The position numbers and the translations under genes are program-made. From assembly GCF_007679325.1 (NCBI RefSeq), contig NZ_VEGI01000006.1, forward strand, positions 124,001 to 188,000: a stretch of DNA of 64,000 bases. Direction: 5' to 3'. Below, one piece after another: positions 9,722 through 17,375 of the stretch. The notes below the pieces were generated by a model, which worked only from the letters and a program-made list of their open reading frames with translations, did no database searches and was not told the origin of the DNA. Origin of the DNA: Arthrobacter sp. U41. GTDB taxonomy: Bacteria > Actinomycetota > Actinomycetes > Actinomycetales > Micrococcaceae. Each line of letters begins with the position of its first letter. The stretch's first letter is position 1.

Positions 9722-9765
9722 TCCAGCAACAACGCAGTCACTGATACAAGTGACTTTCTGTACGG

Positions 9766-9801
9766 AAATGGCCGGCCCCTGCAGGGGACCGGCCATTTCT
9801 G
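9766..9801 (+). terminator. Terminator after rbfA
   Basis: AAATGGCCGG at 9766-9775 pairs with CCGGCCATTT at 9789-9798, enclosing a further CCCCTGCAGGGG palindrome. The A-rich and T-rich ends make it usable for both strands, between the convergent rbfA and ScyD/E-like genes. Confidence 0.85.
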
Positions 9802-9833
9802 TCGGGTCTTCGGTGGGGGACAGTTCAGCCGGG

Positions 9834-10973
9834 TCAGTCGTCGCCGAGGTCCAGGTACACCACCCTGCCGTCGGGCGGACCGTTGGCTCCGGGTAGGGAA
9901 TTGACCGTGGCGTATAGGGTGTCCCCGCGGAGATCGACGTCGGCCGTGAAGACGGCGGCCAGCACCAGGGTCTGTTCGCCTGAGTCCGGATCGATCTTGA
10001 GGACGCCGTCGCCGAAGAGCGAGGCAACATACATGTCGCCGTTGTCGGCCAGGGCCAGTCCGGTGGGCGTCAGGATGTCATCGGCCACCAGCTCCACCTC
10101 GTCGCCGTCGGGGTCCACTTTGTAGATCGCCCCGCGGGCGCCCATCCTCGGGTCTTCCGGCCCGCCCGGGAGCGAGGTCACGTACAGCCAGCCGTCACGC
10201 CCCACGGCGACGTCGGTCGGGACGGCCTCGAAATCGTAGGTCGATCCCACCACGCAGTCCGGCAGGCCGTTGGCGGCCGCGACGTCCTTGGTAATTTCAT
10301 ACGGCCGCGGCGGCAGCACCGCGACAGTCTGGGTCTCGCCGCTGCTGGTGTCAACGGAGACCACGCTGTTCGCCCCGGCGTCAGCGACGTAAATGGTCTC
10401 GTCGGTGAGCGCGATGCCGTACGGGTGCGAATCGATTTCTCCCTCGTAGGTTTCGGGCATCGTGGGAGGCAGTTTCGCCGCGCAGCCATCGGGCAGGTCG
10501 CGGTAGCCGTACCGGGTGTCGCCGTCGGCGTTCTCTTCAGTTTCCAGCGCGGCGAAATCGCCCAGGGTCCGCTGCTTCCCGTCTTCGCCGATGATGCGGA
10601 CGTGGCCGGCCAGCGCTGCAGGGTTGGGGCCGGCGCCCTTGCTCTCCAGGAAATACGTCTCGCCGTCCTGGCGGGCATTGCCCGCAACGCTCCAGTCAGG
10701 GGTTTCGTAGAGGACGTGCCGGGTGCCCTTGGAATCGACACGGGTCAGCCGGCCGGCGAAGGACTCGCTCACCGTCACGGAACCGTGGCGGCCGGCAGTG
10801 ACATGCAGCGGGCCCACCAGCTTGTCGGTGAGCACCACCGGAGCCTTCGCTTCGGTGGTCCCGCCAGACGTTGTGCCGGTGGCATGGCCCGGGGCTGCGC
10901 CGGCAGCTGTCCCAGCGGAGAGGAACACGGCGGCCGTGACGGCCGTGGCTAGCAGTGACAATCCCATTCCCAT
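9834..10973 (-). CDS. Secreted ScyD/ScyE-like beta-propeller protein
   Basis: A 379-residue exported protein. A signal peptide is clear at residues 1-27 (MGMGLSLLATAVTAAVFLSA, then an Ala-Gly-Ala cleavage zone). The mature part contains repeated propeller strands such as HPYGIALTDETIYVADAGAN, TPTGLALADNGDMYVASLFG and a VDPDGDEVELV unit, as in NHL/SMP30-type propellers. It resembles the family named after cyanobacterial ScyD/ScyE, but there are no scytonemin genes here, so the role is unknown. The ATG at 10973 has GGGAG 6 nt upstream, unlike the longer start at 11030. Confidence 0.75.
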   Translation of the reverse strand: MGMGLSLLATAVTAAVFLSAGTAAGAAPGHATGTTSGGTTEAKAPVVLTDKLVGPLHVTAGRHGSVTVSESFAGRLTRVDSKGTRHVLYETPDWSVAGNARQDGETYFLESKGAGPNPAALAGHVRIIGEDGKQRTLGDFAALETEENADGDTRYGYRDLPDGCAAKLPPTMPETYEGEIDSHPYGIALTDETIYVADAGANSVVSVDTSSGETQTVAVLPPRPYEITKDVAAANGLPDCVVGSTYDFEAVPTDVAVGRDGWLYVTSLPGGPEDPRMGARGAIYKVDPDGDEVELVADDILTPTGLALADNGDMYVASLFGDGVLKIDPDSGEQTLVLAAVFTADVDLRGDTLYATVNSLPGANGPPDGRVVYLDLGDD

Positions 10974-11157
10974 GGTTGGCTCCCGAGGCGAGTGATGATT
11001 TATCCAGACGACTGAGACCGCTGAGACCATTGAGACCGGTGGAGTGGCCGCCCGATTCTTCGAGGCGGCCCCTACAGCGGATATTAGGCCGCGGGAGCCG
11101 CAAAGTCGATGACTTCCCGGCAGGCCGGGATCCTCCGCGGCTGACGGCGGTTCTGGC

Positions 11158-11163
11158 TATGAT
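11158..11163 (+). promoter_or_regulatory. -10 element of nucleoside deaminase gene (leaderless)
   Basis: TATGAT lies 6 nt before the ATG at 11170 and no Shine-Dalgarno is present, so the transcript probably begins at the start codon. Confidence 0.55.
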
Positions 11164-11169
11164 CGGACC

Positions 11170-11655
11170 ATGCTGACACCACCCCCGGCCCCGGACATCA
11201 ACCGATTCCTGGATCAGGCCATCCAGCTCGCCGCCGGGAGCGCGGCCGACGGCGGCGGACCGTTCGGGGCACTGGTGGTAACGGCCGACGGTCGGGTCCA
11301 CACGGGCGTCAACCGGGTGACCCGGGACAACGATCCCACCGCCCACGCCGAAGTGGTGGCCATCCGCACGGCCGCGGCCGCCGTCGCCAACTTCGATCTC
11401 AGCGGCGCCGTGCTCTACGCAAGTTGTGAACCGTGTCCGCTGTGTCTCGCCGCGGCCCTGTGGGCCCGGGTGGACCTGGTCTACTTCGCCGCGGACCGCC
11501 ACGCGGCCGCCGCCGCAGGGTTCGACGACGCGCTGTTCTATGAGTACTTCAACGGAACCCGGCCGGAACTCATGCCGGTCCGGCAGGCGTCCGTCCCGGC
11601 GTCGGACGTTCCTTTCCAGGCCTGGCGCGCGAACCCGGGCCGCATCGAGTACTAA
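11170..11655 (+). CDS. Nucleoside deaminase (cytidine/guanine deaminase family)
   Basis: A 161-residue zinc-dependent deaminase of the CMP/dCMP deaminase fold. The zinc and proton-shuttle motif HAE is at 59-61 and the PCxxC motif has Cys89 and Cys92 (CEPCPLCLAA). GGPFGALVV near residue 30 and the C-terminal FYEYFNGTR segment resemble guanine deaminases of the GuaD type more than tRNA adenosine deaminases. Guanine or a related purine is the most likely substrate; this is inferred from similarity only. Confidence 0.85.
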   Translation: MLTPPPAPDINRFLDQAIQLAAGSAADGGGPFGALVVTADGRVHTGVNRVTRDNDPTAHAEVVAIRTAAAAVANFDLSGAVLYASCEPCPLCLAAALWARVDLVYFAADRHAAAAAGFDDALFYEYFNGTRPELMPVRQASVPASDVPFQAWRANPGRIEY

Positions 11656-11751
11656 GGCACCCGGCCCCGGGGGTCTTTGGACTCTAGGCCCCCTCCGCGC
11701 CGGGGAGTCCCATGGAACCATGACTGCGGGGACTCGGGAAGGCGGTGGGCC

Positions 11752-12189
11752 GTGGGCTCCGGCTTGATTACGTGCCCCCACTGCGGGAAGACCAACCGGA
11801 TTCCGGCATCGGCTGCCGGTCATCCGCGCTGCGGCAACTGCCGCAAGGACCTGCCCTGGATCGTCGCGGCCGGTGACGCCGACTTTGCTGTTATCGCCGA
11901 GCAGTCCTCGACGCCGGCGCTGGTCGACTTCTGGGCTGCCTGGTGCGGTCCCTGCCGCATGGTCAGCCCGGTGCTGGACAAGCTGGCCCAGGAGCGCGCC
12001 GGCCAGGTCAAACTCGTCAAGGTCGACGTCGACACGTCACCGGCGCTCTCGCAGCGTTTCGGCATCCAGGCGATCCCGACCATCCTGCTGATCAGGGACG
12101 GCAAAGTAGTTGCCCGCCAAGCGGGAGCGCCGCCCGCCGCGGCCCTGCGCCAGTGGCTCGACGGGACGTTGGCGGCAGGCCGTCCGTGA
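11752..12189 (+). CDS. trxC: Thioredoxin with N-terminal zinc ribbon (TrxC-type)
   Basis: A 145-residue thioredoxin 2. The N-terminus carries a four-cysteine zinc ribbon, CPHC at residues 8-11 and CGNC at 27-30. The thioredoxin fold follows with the redox site WCGPC at 64-68 and the cis-Pro segment QAIPTILLIRDG. It reduces protein disulfides in the cytoplasm. The GTG at 11752 gives the usual TrxC length; the in-frame ATG at 11677 adds an unrelated Arg/Pro-rich leader. A short gap of 28 nt leads to the next gene, so the two may be co-transcribed. Confidence 0.9.
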   Translation: MGSGLITCPHCGKTNRIPASAAGHPRCGNCRKDLPWIVAAGDADFAVIAEQSSTPALVDFWAAWCGPCRMVSPVLDKLAQERAGQVKLVKVDVDTSPALSQRFGIQAIPTILLIRDGKVVARQAGAPPAAALRQWLDGTLAAGRP

Positions 12190-12217
12190 CGGGCCCAACG
12201 GCGAGACGGAGGAAGCT

Positions 12218-12565
12218 ATGACCGAGATAGTGCGCTACGAAGTGGGATCCGGGACCGTCCTGGTGGAGGTCGCGGACAACAGCTTCGGCGTCGAACGGCC
12301 CGCGCGGAACGAGCAGGGAATTACGGACGCCGGGCGGCGGCTGGAAGATGCGCTCTCCGCCATCCGGCCGGCGGCCAACGCGGCGGCGGAGGTCCTCAAG
12401 GAAGTTGGCGCCGAGCGCCTGGAACTTCAATTCGGCGTGAAGCTGGCCGGTGAAGCGGGGGCGATCATTGCGCAGAACTGCTCCGAGGGCCACTTCATCG
12501 TCACCATGTCCTTCACGCAGGCTCCCGCCGCGCACCTGGCGCCCGAGGAAGAAATCATGCTGTGA
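12218..12565 (+). CDS. CU044_2847-family protein (trypsin-co-occurring domain 1)
   Basis: A 115-residue single-domain protein. The pattern of VLVEV near the start, a central AxxALSAIRPAANAAAEVLK helix, and the C-terminal LQFGVKLAGEAGAIIA followed by SEGHFIVTMSF matches the Trypco1/CU044_2847 family. Members often lie beside trypsin-like proteases or other effectors in proposed bacterial conflict systems. No protease is next to this copy; its neighbours are a thioredoxin and a small membrane protein. The ATG at 12218 has a good GGAGGAAG site, excluding the longer frame from 12110. Confidence 0.75.
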   Translation: MTEIVRYEVGSGTVLVEVADNSFGVERPARNEQGITDAGRRLEDALSAIRPAANAAAEVLKEVGAERLELQFGVKLAGEAGAIIAQNCSEGHFIVTMSFTQAPAAHLAPEEEIML

Positions 12566-12571
12566 GCGGCT

Positions 12572-12781
12572 TCAGCGGCGCCTGCTCCGCGCACCCTGGG
12601 CGCCCAGGCCGCCCAGGAACGGCGAGCCGACCCCCAGCAGGAAGCCGAAGTCGTACCAGTTTCCGGCACGGGCCGAGTTGTAGAACGGAAACTCGCTCCA
12701 TTGCCCGAAGACGTGGACGATCAGCACAATCCACGCCGTGAGCCCGTTCCAGATGCCCCATAACAAGTCCTGCCACCACAT
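12572..12781 (-). CDS. Small membrane protein, function unknown
   Basis: A 69-residue protein with one clear hydrophobic segment (LWGIWNGLTAWIVLIVHVFG) and a second weaker one (FGFLLGVGSPFLGGLG), ending in basic residues. The ATG at 12781 has GGGAGG 6 nt upstream, which supports it as a real gene rather than a random frame. It converges on the CU044_2847-family gene with a 6-nt gap. The sequence resembles small actinobacterial membrane proteins of unknown role. Confidence 0.7.
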   Translation of the reverse strand: MWWQDLLWGIWNGLTAWIVLIVHVFGQWSEFPFYNSARAGNWYDFGFLLGVGSPFLGGLGAQGARSRRR

Positions 12782-12980
12782 GTGAACCTCCCTCACCGGG
12801 CCCGGATACACCAGGCACGGAACCACCAACCCGGAAACGGACGTCCCGGGACGCGCGCGGAAAGCATGCGTTGCGCTCAGGGTAGGCGCTGCCCGCCCCC
12901 GGCGGTAGGGGACAGGGACCCGTTGGCGCAGGTCTCAGCCCGCACGGCTCAGCCCGCGCGGCCCTCAGCCCGCGCGGCCC

Positions 12981-14138
12981 TCAGCCCAGCCGGGCCGGGA
13001 GCCGGCCGAGGCCTTCCACCAGTTCAGCCTGGCTGCCACACAGCGCAATCCGGATCCAGCCCTCGCCGATCGAGCCGAACGCGGTGCCGGGGGCAAAGGA
13101 CACCCCGGAATCGGCCAGGAAGCGCCGGACCCAGGAGCGCACATCCCCGCCGCTGACGTGGGACACATCGGCCCAGAGGTAGAAGGCCCCCTGCGCGGTG
13201 AGGAACGGGATCGCCTTGGCCTCCAACACCGCCGAGGCGGCGTCCCGGTTGGCCCGGTAGTGCGCGTGGGCGTGGCTGACGTAGTCCTGCGGGCCCGTCA
13301 GGGCGGCAAGCGCCGCGTACTGCGAGGGGGAGGCAACGCAGGACACGATCGCCTCCATCACGTTGTTCATCTGCTGCTCCAGGCCGGGCGGGCAGATCAG
13401 GGCGCCGATGCGCAGCCCGGTCAGGCCGTAGGTTTTGGAGAGCGTGAGCGAGGTGAACACGCGGGCTTCGCCGGGGACGTCGCTGTCGAAACGGGCTGGG
13501 CTCACATGCGGTACGTCGTAGGTGAACGCCTCGTAGCATTCGTCGGAGATGATCCACAGGTCATGGCGGACGGCCAGTTCCACGAGGCTACGGGTCAGCT
13601 CTTCGCCCAGGACGGCACCCAGCGGATTCGACGGCGAGTTGAGGATCAGCACCTTGGTCCGCGGCGTGATGAGCTCCTCGATGTCCGCGATCCGGGGCTG
13701 GAAATCGTGTTCGGGGTACAGCGGGTACCGGACGGGGACGGCGTGCAGCAGGCTGCTGGTCATCGCGAACGTGGGGTAGCCCGGATTGGGGATCAGGATC
13801 TCATCGCCGGGGGAGAGCAGCAGGCTCATCGTGAAGTGCAGGCCCTGCTGGGCGCCGTCGACCACGTACACCCGGTCCGCCCCGACCGGCGTCGCGTTGT
13901 GTTCGCGGAACCTGGCCGCGAACGCCTCGCGCAGGGCCGGGATGCCGGCGTTGGGGGTGTAATTGGTTTCGTCGCGGTCCAGGCAGGCCATCCCGGCGTC
14001 GAGGATATGGCGGGGCACGGCGAAACCCGGTTCCCCGATACTCAGGATGATCGCGCCGGGAGTTCCCCAGGCCGCCTCGGTGATCTCGCGGATCTGGTTG
14101 ATGGGAACATCGCGGACGTGGGCGGCTAGCTCGGGCAT
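12981..14138 (-). CDS. PLP-dependent aminotransferase (class I/II)
   Basis: A 385-residue fold-type I aminotransferase. The PLP lysine is Lys235 in TLSKTYGLTGLRIG; the upstream NSPSNPLGAVL and SDECYEAF segments are the usual substrate- and cofactor-binding regions. It probably transfers the amino group of aspartate, an aromatic or a similar amino acid; the exact substrate cannot be read. I chose ATG 14138 because TAGGAT stands 7 nt upstream on the minus strand, giving a leaderless mRNA. The ATG at 14147 would overlap that element. Confidence 0.88.
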   Translation of the reverse strand: MPELAAHVRDVPINQIREITEAAWGTPGAIILSIGEPGFAVPRHILDAGMACLDRDETNYTPNAGIPALREAFAARFREHNATPVGADRVYVVDGAQQGLHFTMSLLLSPGDEILIPNPGYPTFAMTSSLLHAVPVRYPLYPEHDFQPRIADIEELITPRTKVLILNSPSNPLGAVLGEELTRSLVELAVRHDLWIISDECYEAFTYDVPHVSPARFDSDVPGEARVFTSLTLSKTYGLTGLRIGALICPPGLEQQMNNVMEAIVSCVASPSQYAALAALTGPQDYVSHAHAHYRANRDAASAVLEAKAIPFLTAQGAFYLWADVSHVSGGDVRSWVRRFLADSGVSFAPGTAFGSIGEGWIRIALCGSQAELVEGLGRLPARLG

Positions 14139-14145
14139 GTCTGCC

Positions 14146-14151
14146 ATCCTA
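14146..14151 (-). promoter_or_regulatory. -10 element of aminotransferase gene (leaderless)
   Basis: TAGGAT on the minus strand lies 7 nt before the ATG at 14138. It is divergent from the truB promoter. Confidence 0.5.
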
Positions 14152-14195
14152 GCCGTCGCGGGCAGCTCCCGCGCCGGGGGCGGCTCCGGCGCAGA

Positions 14196-14201
14196 TATAC
14201 T
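14196..14201 (+). promoter_or_regulatory. -10 element of truB (leaderless)
   Basis: TATACT is close to consensus and lies 7 nt before the GTG at 14209. GGGGAG sits only 1 nt from the start codon, too close to act as a ribosome site. Confidence 0.6.
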
Positions 14202-14208
14202 GGGGAGC

Positions 14209-15177
14209 GTGCTTTCTGGACTGGTAATAGTGGACAAGCCGCAAGGCTGGACCAGCCACGATGTGGTTGGACGGATGCGGCGGATCGCCGGTACCCGAAA
14301 AGTGGGCCACGCCGGAACGCTGGACCCCATGGCCACGGGCGTCCTGGTGGTCGGTATCAACAAGGCCACCCGGCTGCTCACCTACATCGTGGGCACCTCC
14401 AAGACCTACACCGCCACCATCCGGCTGGGCGAATCAACTGTCACCGACGACGCCGAGGGTGAGGTCACCGCCACCCGCAGCGCTGCCTCGGTCACCGAGG
14501 CTGCGGTCCGGGCCGGCGTCGCAGCTTTGACCGGGGAGATCGAACAGGTTCCCAGCAGCGTCAGCGCTATCAAGGTCAACGGGGAACGCGCCTACGCGCG
14601 GGTCCGCTCGGGCGAAGAGGTCAAGCTGGCCGCACGTCCCGTCACCATCCACCGCTTCGAGGTCCACGGGGTCCGTCCGGCGCGTGGCGGCGAGGCTCTG
14701 GACGTGGACGTCCTCGATGTGGATGTCACCGTGGAGTGCTCCTCTGGCACGTACATCCGGGCGCTGGCCCGCGACCTGGGCGAGGCGCTCGGCGTCGGCG
14801 GTCACCTGACGGCGCTGCGCCGGACCCAGGTGGGCCCCTACACCCTGGACCAGGCCCACACCCTTGAACAGCTCGCCGAAGAGCTGGACGTGCTGGAAAT
14901 GTCGCTCGCCGCCCGGGCGCTGATGCCCAACCGCGAACTCACCGACGAGGAAACCACCGAGATTTCCTTCGGCCGCAGGATCGCCGCGGGGGCGGCCGCC
15001 GGGACGCCCTCCGCAGCCACGCCGGAGAAGCCGGCCGCAGGCTTCTCGCCGGATGGGACGCTGGTGGCGCTGCTGGCCGACGCCGGCAGCTACGCCAAGC
15101 CGGTGCTGGTCTTCGCTCCGGACAATGAGAAGCGGGCACCGCAGCCGCCGACGGCGGAACAGCAGGCCGGGCAGTAG
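14209..15177 (+). CDS. truB: tRNA pseudouridine(55) synthase TruB
   Basis: A 322-residue enzyme that makes pseudouridine 55 in the T-arm of tRNAs. The catalytic motif GHAGTLDPMATGVLVV contains Asp39. LVIVDKPQGWTSHDVV at the N-terminus and SGTYIRALARDLGEALGVGG in the middle are family marks. The C-terminal domain is of the actinobacterial type with an Ala/Pro-rich end. The start is GTG at 14209; the frame is open upstream but sequence there is not conserved. The stop overlaps the next start by one base (TAGTG). Confidence 0.95.
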   Translation: MLSGLVIVDKPQGWTSHDVVGRMRRIAGTRKVGHAGTLDPMATGVLVVGINKATRLLTYIVGTSKTYTATIRLGESTVTDDAEGEVTATRSAASVTEAAVRAGVAALTGEIEQVPSSVSAIKVNGERAYARVRSGEEVKLAARPVTIHRFEVHGVRPARGGEALDVDVLDVDVTVECSSGTYIRALARDLGEALGVGGHLTALRRTQVGPYTLDQAHTLEQLAEELDVLEMSLAARALMPNRELTDEETTEISFGRRIAAGAAAGTPSAATPEKPAAGFSPDGTLVALLADAGSYAKPVLVFAPDNEKRAPQPPTAEQQAGQ

Positions 15178-15530
15178 TGGACGCGTATTTCTACATCATT
15201 ATGGTGGTCGGGCTGGTTTCCACGGTTATCTGCCTGACCGCCGGCATCCTCAAGAAGGCGCCGAACGACACAACGATCCTCTCGGTGGCCGCCGTCGAAC
15301 TGTCCCTGCTGGTGTACCTGGTCGGTTCGATCGTGCGGGTCGCGGGCGGCGAGCCGATCGCGGGGGAGCCGTGGGAGTTCTGGGGGTACCTGCTGACTGC
15401 CCTCCTGTTGCCGGTCGCGGCGGTCTACTGGGCCATCCTGGAACGCACCCGCTGGAGCAACTTCGTGCTGGCCGCCGTCGGCGTCACCGCGCTGGTGATG
15501 GCGGCCCGAATGAATCAGATTTGGTACTGA
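15177..15530 (+). CDS. Four-helix membrane protein, function unknown
   Basis: A 117-residue integral membrane protein with four hydrophobic segments: residues about 4-26, 37-57, 68-88 and 96-112. It shares one base with the truB stop (TAGTG), so translation is probably coupled. Proteins of this type sit next to truB in related actinobacteria, but no function is known. A short charged loop (KKAPNDTT) lies between the first two helices. Confidence 0.7.
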   Translation: MDAYFYIIMVVGLVSTVICLTAGILKKAPNDTTILSVAAVELSLLVYLVGSIVRVAGGEPIAGEPWEFWGYLLTALLLPVAAVYWAILERTRWSNFVLAAVGVTALVMAARMNQIWY

Positions 15531-15549
15531 CATGGAAGAGGCAAAGAAC

Positions 15550-16095
15550 GTGACGGCGAAACCTTCGCTTGAGGACACCGGTACGACGCCGGGCGTTGCT
15601 CCGCCAGGCGCCAGCTCGGCCGGTTCCGTTCCGGCTGGATCCGTTCCGGCGGGTGAGACCTCGGCCGGCGATTCTTCGGCGGCGCCGGCGGCGCCGGATA
15701 CGCGTAACACCGGTCCCGGCCGTCTGCTGATTGCCGTGTACGCCGTCTTCGCGATCTCGGCGACGGCCCGGGCGGGATACCAGATCCTCACCAAGTTCTC
15801 CGAGGCCCCGTTGGCGTACCTGCTGTCGGCGTTCGCCGCCGTCGTCTACCTCGTGGCCACCGTTTCCCTCGCGAAGTCCGGCCGCACCTGGTTCAGAGTC
15901 TCCGTCGTGGCAGTGCTCGTGGAATTGGTGGGTGTGCTGGTGGTCGGGGCGCTCAGCGTGTTCGACTCGGTCAACTTCCCGCACGAGACCGTCTGGTCCC
16001 TGTTTGGCCGGGGCTACGCATTCATCCCGCTGCTGCTGCCGGTCCTGGGCCTGATCTGGCTGTACCGCCGCCGTCCGGCGCCGAACCGGGCCTGA
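15550..16095 (+). CDS. Membrane protein with disordered N-terminus, function unknown
   Basis: A 181-residue protein (187 if it starts at the ATG 15532). I preferred GTG 15550 because GGAAGAGG lies 8 nt upstream, while ATG 15532 has no ribosome site. The first 55 residues are Ser/Gly/Ala/Pro-rich with repeats of SAGSVPAG type. Four hydrophobic segments follow (LLIAVYAVFAISATA to AFIPLLLPVLGLIWLY). It follows the preceding membrane gene with almost no gap, so both may act together. No known family was recognised. Confidence 0.65.
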   Translation: MTAKPSLEDTGTTPGVAPPGASSAGSVPAGSVPAGETSAGDSSAAPAAPDTRNTGPGRLLIAVYAVFAISATARAGYQILTKFSEAPLAYLLSAFAAVVYLVATVSLAKSGRTWFRVSVVAVLVELVGVLVVGALSVFDSVNFPHETVWSLFGRGYAFIPLLLPVLGLIWLYRRRPAPNRA

Positions 16096-16100
16096 GCGCT

Positions 16101-16565
16101 TTAGCCCGCGTCCTGGTCCGTAGGCTGGACCGTGGGCGGGTCCGCTGGCCGGTCCAGTTCCTGGAACAGCGTGATCTGGAGCCCGGCCGCGCCGTCCAGC
16201 CGTGAGTTCACGGAGCGCCACGGTGTTTCCCGCGGCTCCGCGATGAGGGTGCCGCCGGCCTCCACGAGGTCCCGCGTGGCCGCTTCCGCGTCGTCAACCT
16301 CGAAGGCCACCCGGATTCTGGCGCTCGGCTGACCGTCGGCTTCCACTTGGTCGATGTATTTGACCTGCGCCGGGTTGGAGAGTTCCAGGGTGGCGCGGCC
16401 CGCGTCCAGGATCGTGATGCGTGCTTCGCCCTCGCTGGGGACCGTCTCACGTTCCACGAGTCCGAGGACGTCACGGTAAAAGGTCAGGGCGGCATCGTAA
16501 TCCTCCGTCTCAACGACGAGCCGCAGTTGCCGGACAGGAGGCGGGGTGTGGTTTTCGGTAGTCAT
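16101..16565 (-). CDS. VOC-family (glyoxalase/bleomycin-resistance-like) protein
   Basis: A 154-residue protein with the vicinal-oxygen-chelate fold. LRLVVETEDYDAALTFYRDV at the start and IRVAFEVDDAEAATRDLVEA in the second half form the paired beta-alpha-beta-beta-beta units. Such proteins bind metal and small substrates; the family is too broad to assign a reaction. TAGGGT lies 6 nt before the ATG on the minus strand, suggesting leaderless expression. The end lies 5 nt from the converging membrane-protein gene. Confidence 0.8.
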   Translation of the reverse strand: MTTENHTPPPVRQLRLVVETEDYDAALTFYRDVLGLVERETVPSEGEARITILDAGRATLELSNPAQVKYIDQVEADGQPSARIRVAFEVDDAEAATRDLVEAGGTLIAEPRETPWRSVNSRLDGAAGLQITLFQELDRPADPPTVQPTDQDAG

Positions 16566-16571
16566 ACCCGA

Positions 16572-16577
16572 ACCCTA
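16572..16577 (-). promoter_or_regulatory. -10 element of VOC gene (leaderless)
   Basis: TAGGGT on the minus strand, 6 nt before the ATG at 16565. Confidence 0.4.
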
Positions 16578-16641
16578 ATCTGGGCTGATTCAGAGCGGAA
16601 CACTGCTGTTCGCTACTGCCGCCCGGACCGGCGTCGCGGGC

Positions 16642-17232
16642 TCAGTCCGGTCCGGCGTCGAGTCCCAAGAGTCTGCGGCGCAGGCCCGGCCACGCCGCTG
16701 AGAATCCGGGATGCAGCTCCTTGTCGCCGACATGCTCGACCGGCACCCACTGCAGCTCCAGGCTTTCCGGGTCGCTGATCTCCGGTTCAAACGACTCCAC
16801 AACGTCGACTGCAACGGTGGTGTAGGTCCAGTAGCCGACGTCGAACACCGACGTGAACAGCACCCGCACGCTCTGCGGCGGCACGGCGGCCTCTTCCTTC
16901 GCCTCGCGGAGGGCGCCGTCGACTGCCTGTTCGCCTTGGTGCAGGGCGCCGCCGGGGAGTCCCCACGTTCCGCCCTGATCGCTCCACAGCGCCCGGTGCT
17001 GCAGCAGGATGCCCTTGGCGGGGTCGTGAACCAGCAGCCCTGCCGAGCCGAAGCGCCCCCAGAACCGGCCACGGTCGCCTTCAACCCACGCGTCACCGGG
17101 ATCGCGGGGTCCGAGTGGACGACGCAGCTCGAAGGGAAGCTCGTGGGTTGGTGCGGCGCCGTGCTGCGAGTCGTCGGGCCGCTCCTTGTGGGGGTATGCG
17201 GAGCTGGAGGTGGGGGCGACTGGGCGGTCCAT
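16642..17232 (-). CDS. Nudix hydrolase
   Basis: A 196-residue Nudix protein that hydrolyses a nucleoside diphosphate linked to another moiety. The Nudix box begins at GGALHQGE (residues 94-101) and ends in REAKEEA (109-115), with all key Glu residues present. PGGALHQGEQAVDGALREAK and the substrate loop around DVGYWTYTTVAVDV are MutT/NudG-like, but the substrate is unknown. The first 40 residues are polar and probably disordered, so a downstream start is possible. Confidence 0.85.
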   Translation of the reverse strand: MDRPVAPTSSSAYPHKERPDDSQHGAAPTHELPFELRRPLGPRDPGDAWVEGDRGRFWGRFGSAGLLVHDPAKGILLQHRALWSDQGGTWGLPGGALHQGEQAVDGALREAKEEAAVPPQSVRVLFTSVFDVGYWTYTTVAVDVVESFEPEISDPESLELQWVPVEHVGDKELHPGFSAAWPGLRRRLLGLDAGPD

Positions 17233-17302
17233 GCCCCCAGTTTCCCACGGGACTGCTCACCCCGGCCGAAGTGTGACCCCGCGGGCCGGGGGCGGTGCAG
17301 GT

Positions 17303-17375
17303 CTTCGCGGGATGCTGCGTGCCTGAGATCAGGTGACAGCCCGATCGGTGAAAAATGTCGTAGCTTCGCGGGATG
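17303..17375 (+). repeat. 12-bp direct repeat upstream of HNH gene
   Basis: CTTCGCGGGATG occurs at 17303-17314 and again at 17364-17375, 61 nt apart. The second copy lies inside the longest reading frame of the HNH gene and just before an alternative GTG start at 17384, so it may belong to its control region. Confidence 0.5.

Noticed and set aside
13158..14129. A plus-strand open frame of 323 codons over the aminotransferase
   Set aside because: The minus-strand aminotransferase has all catalytic motifs; the plus frame has no domain.
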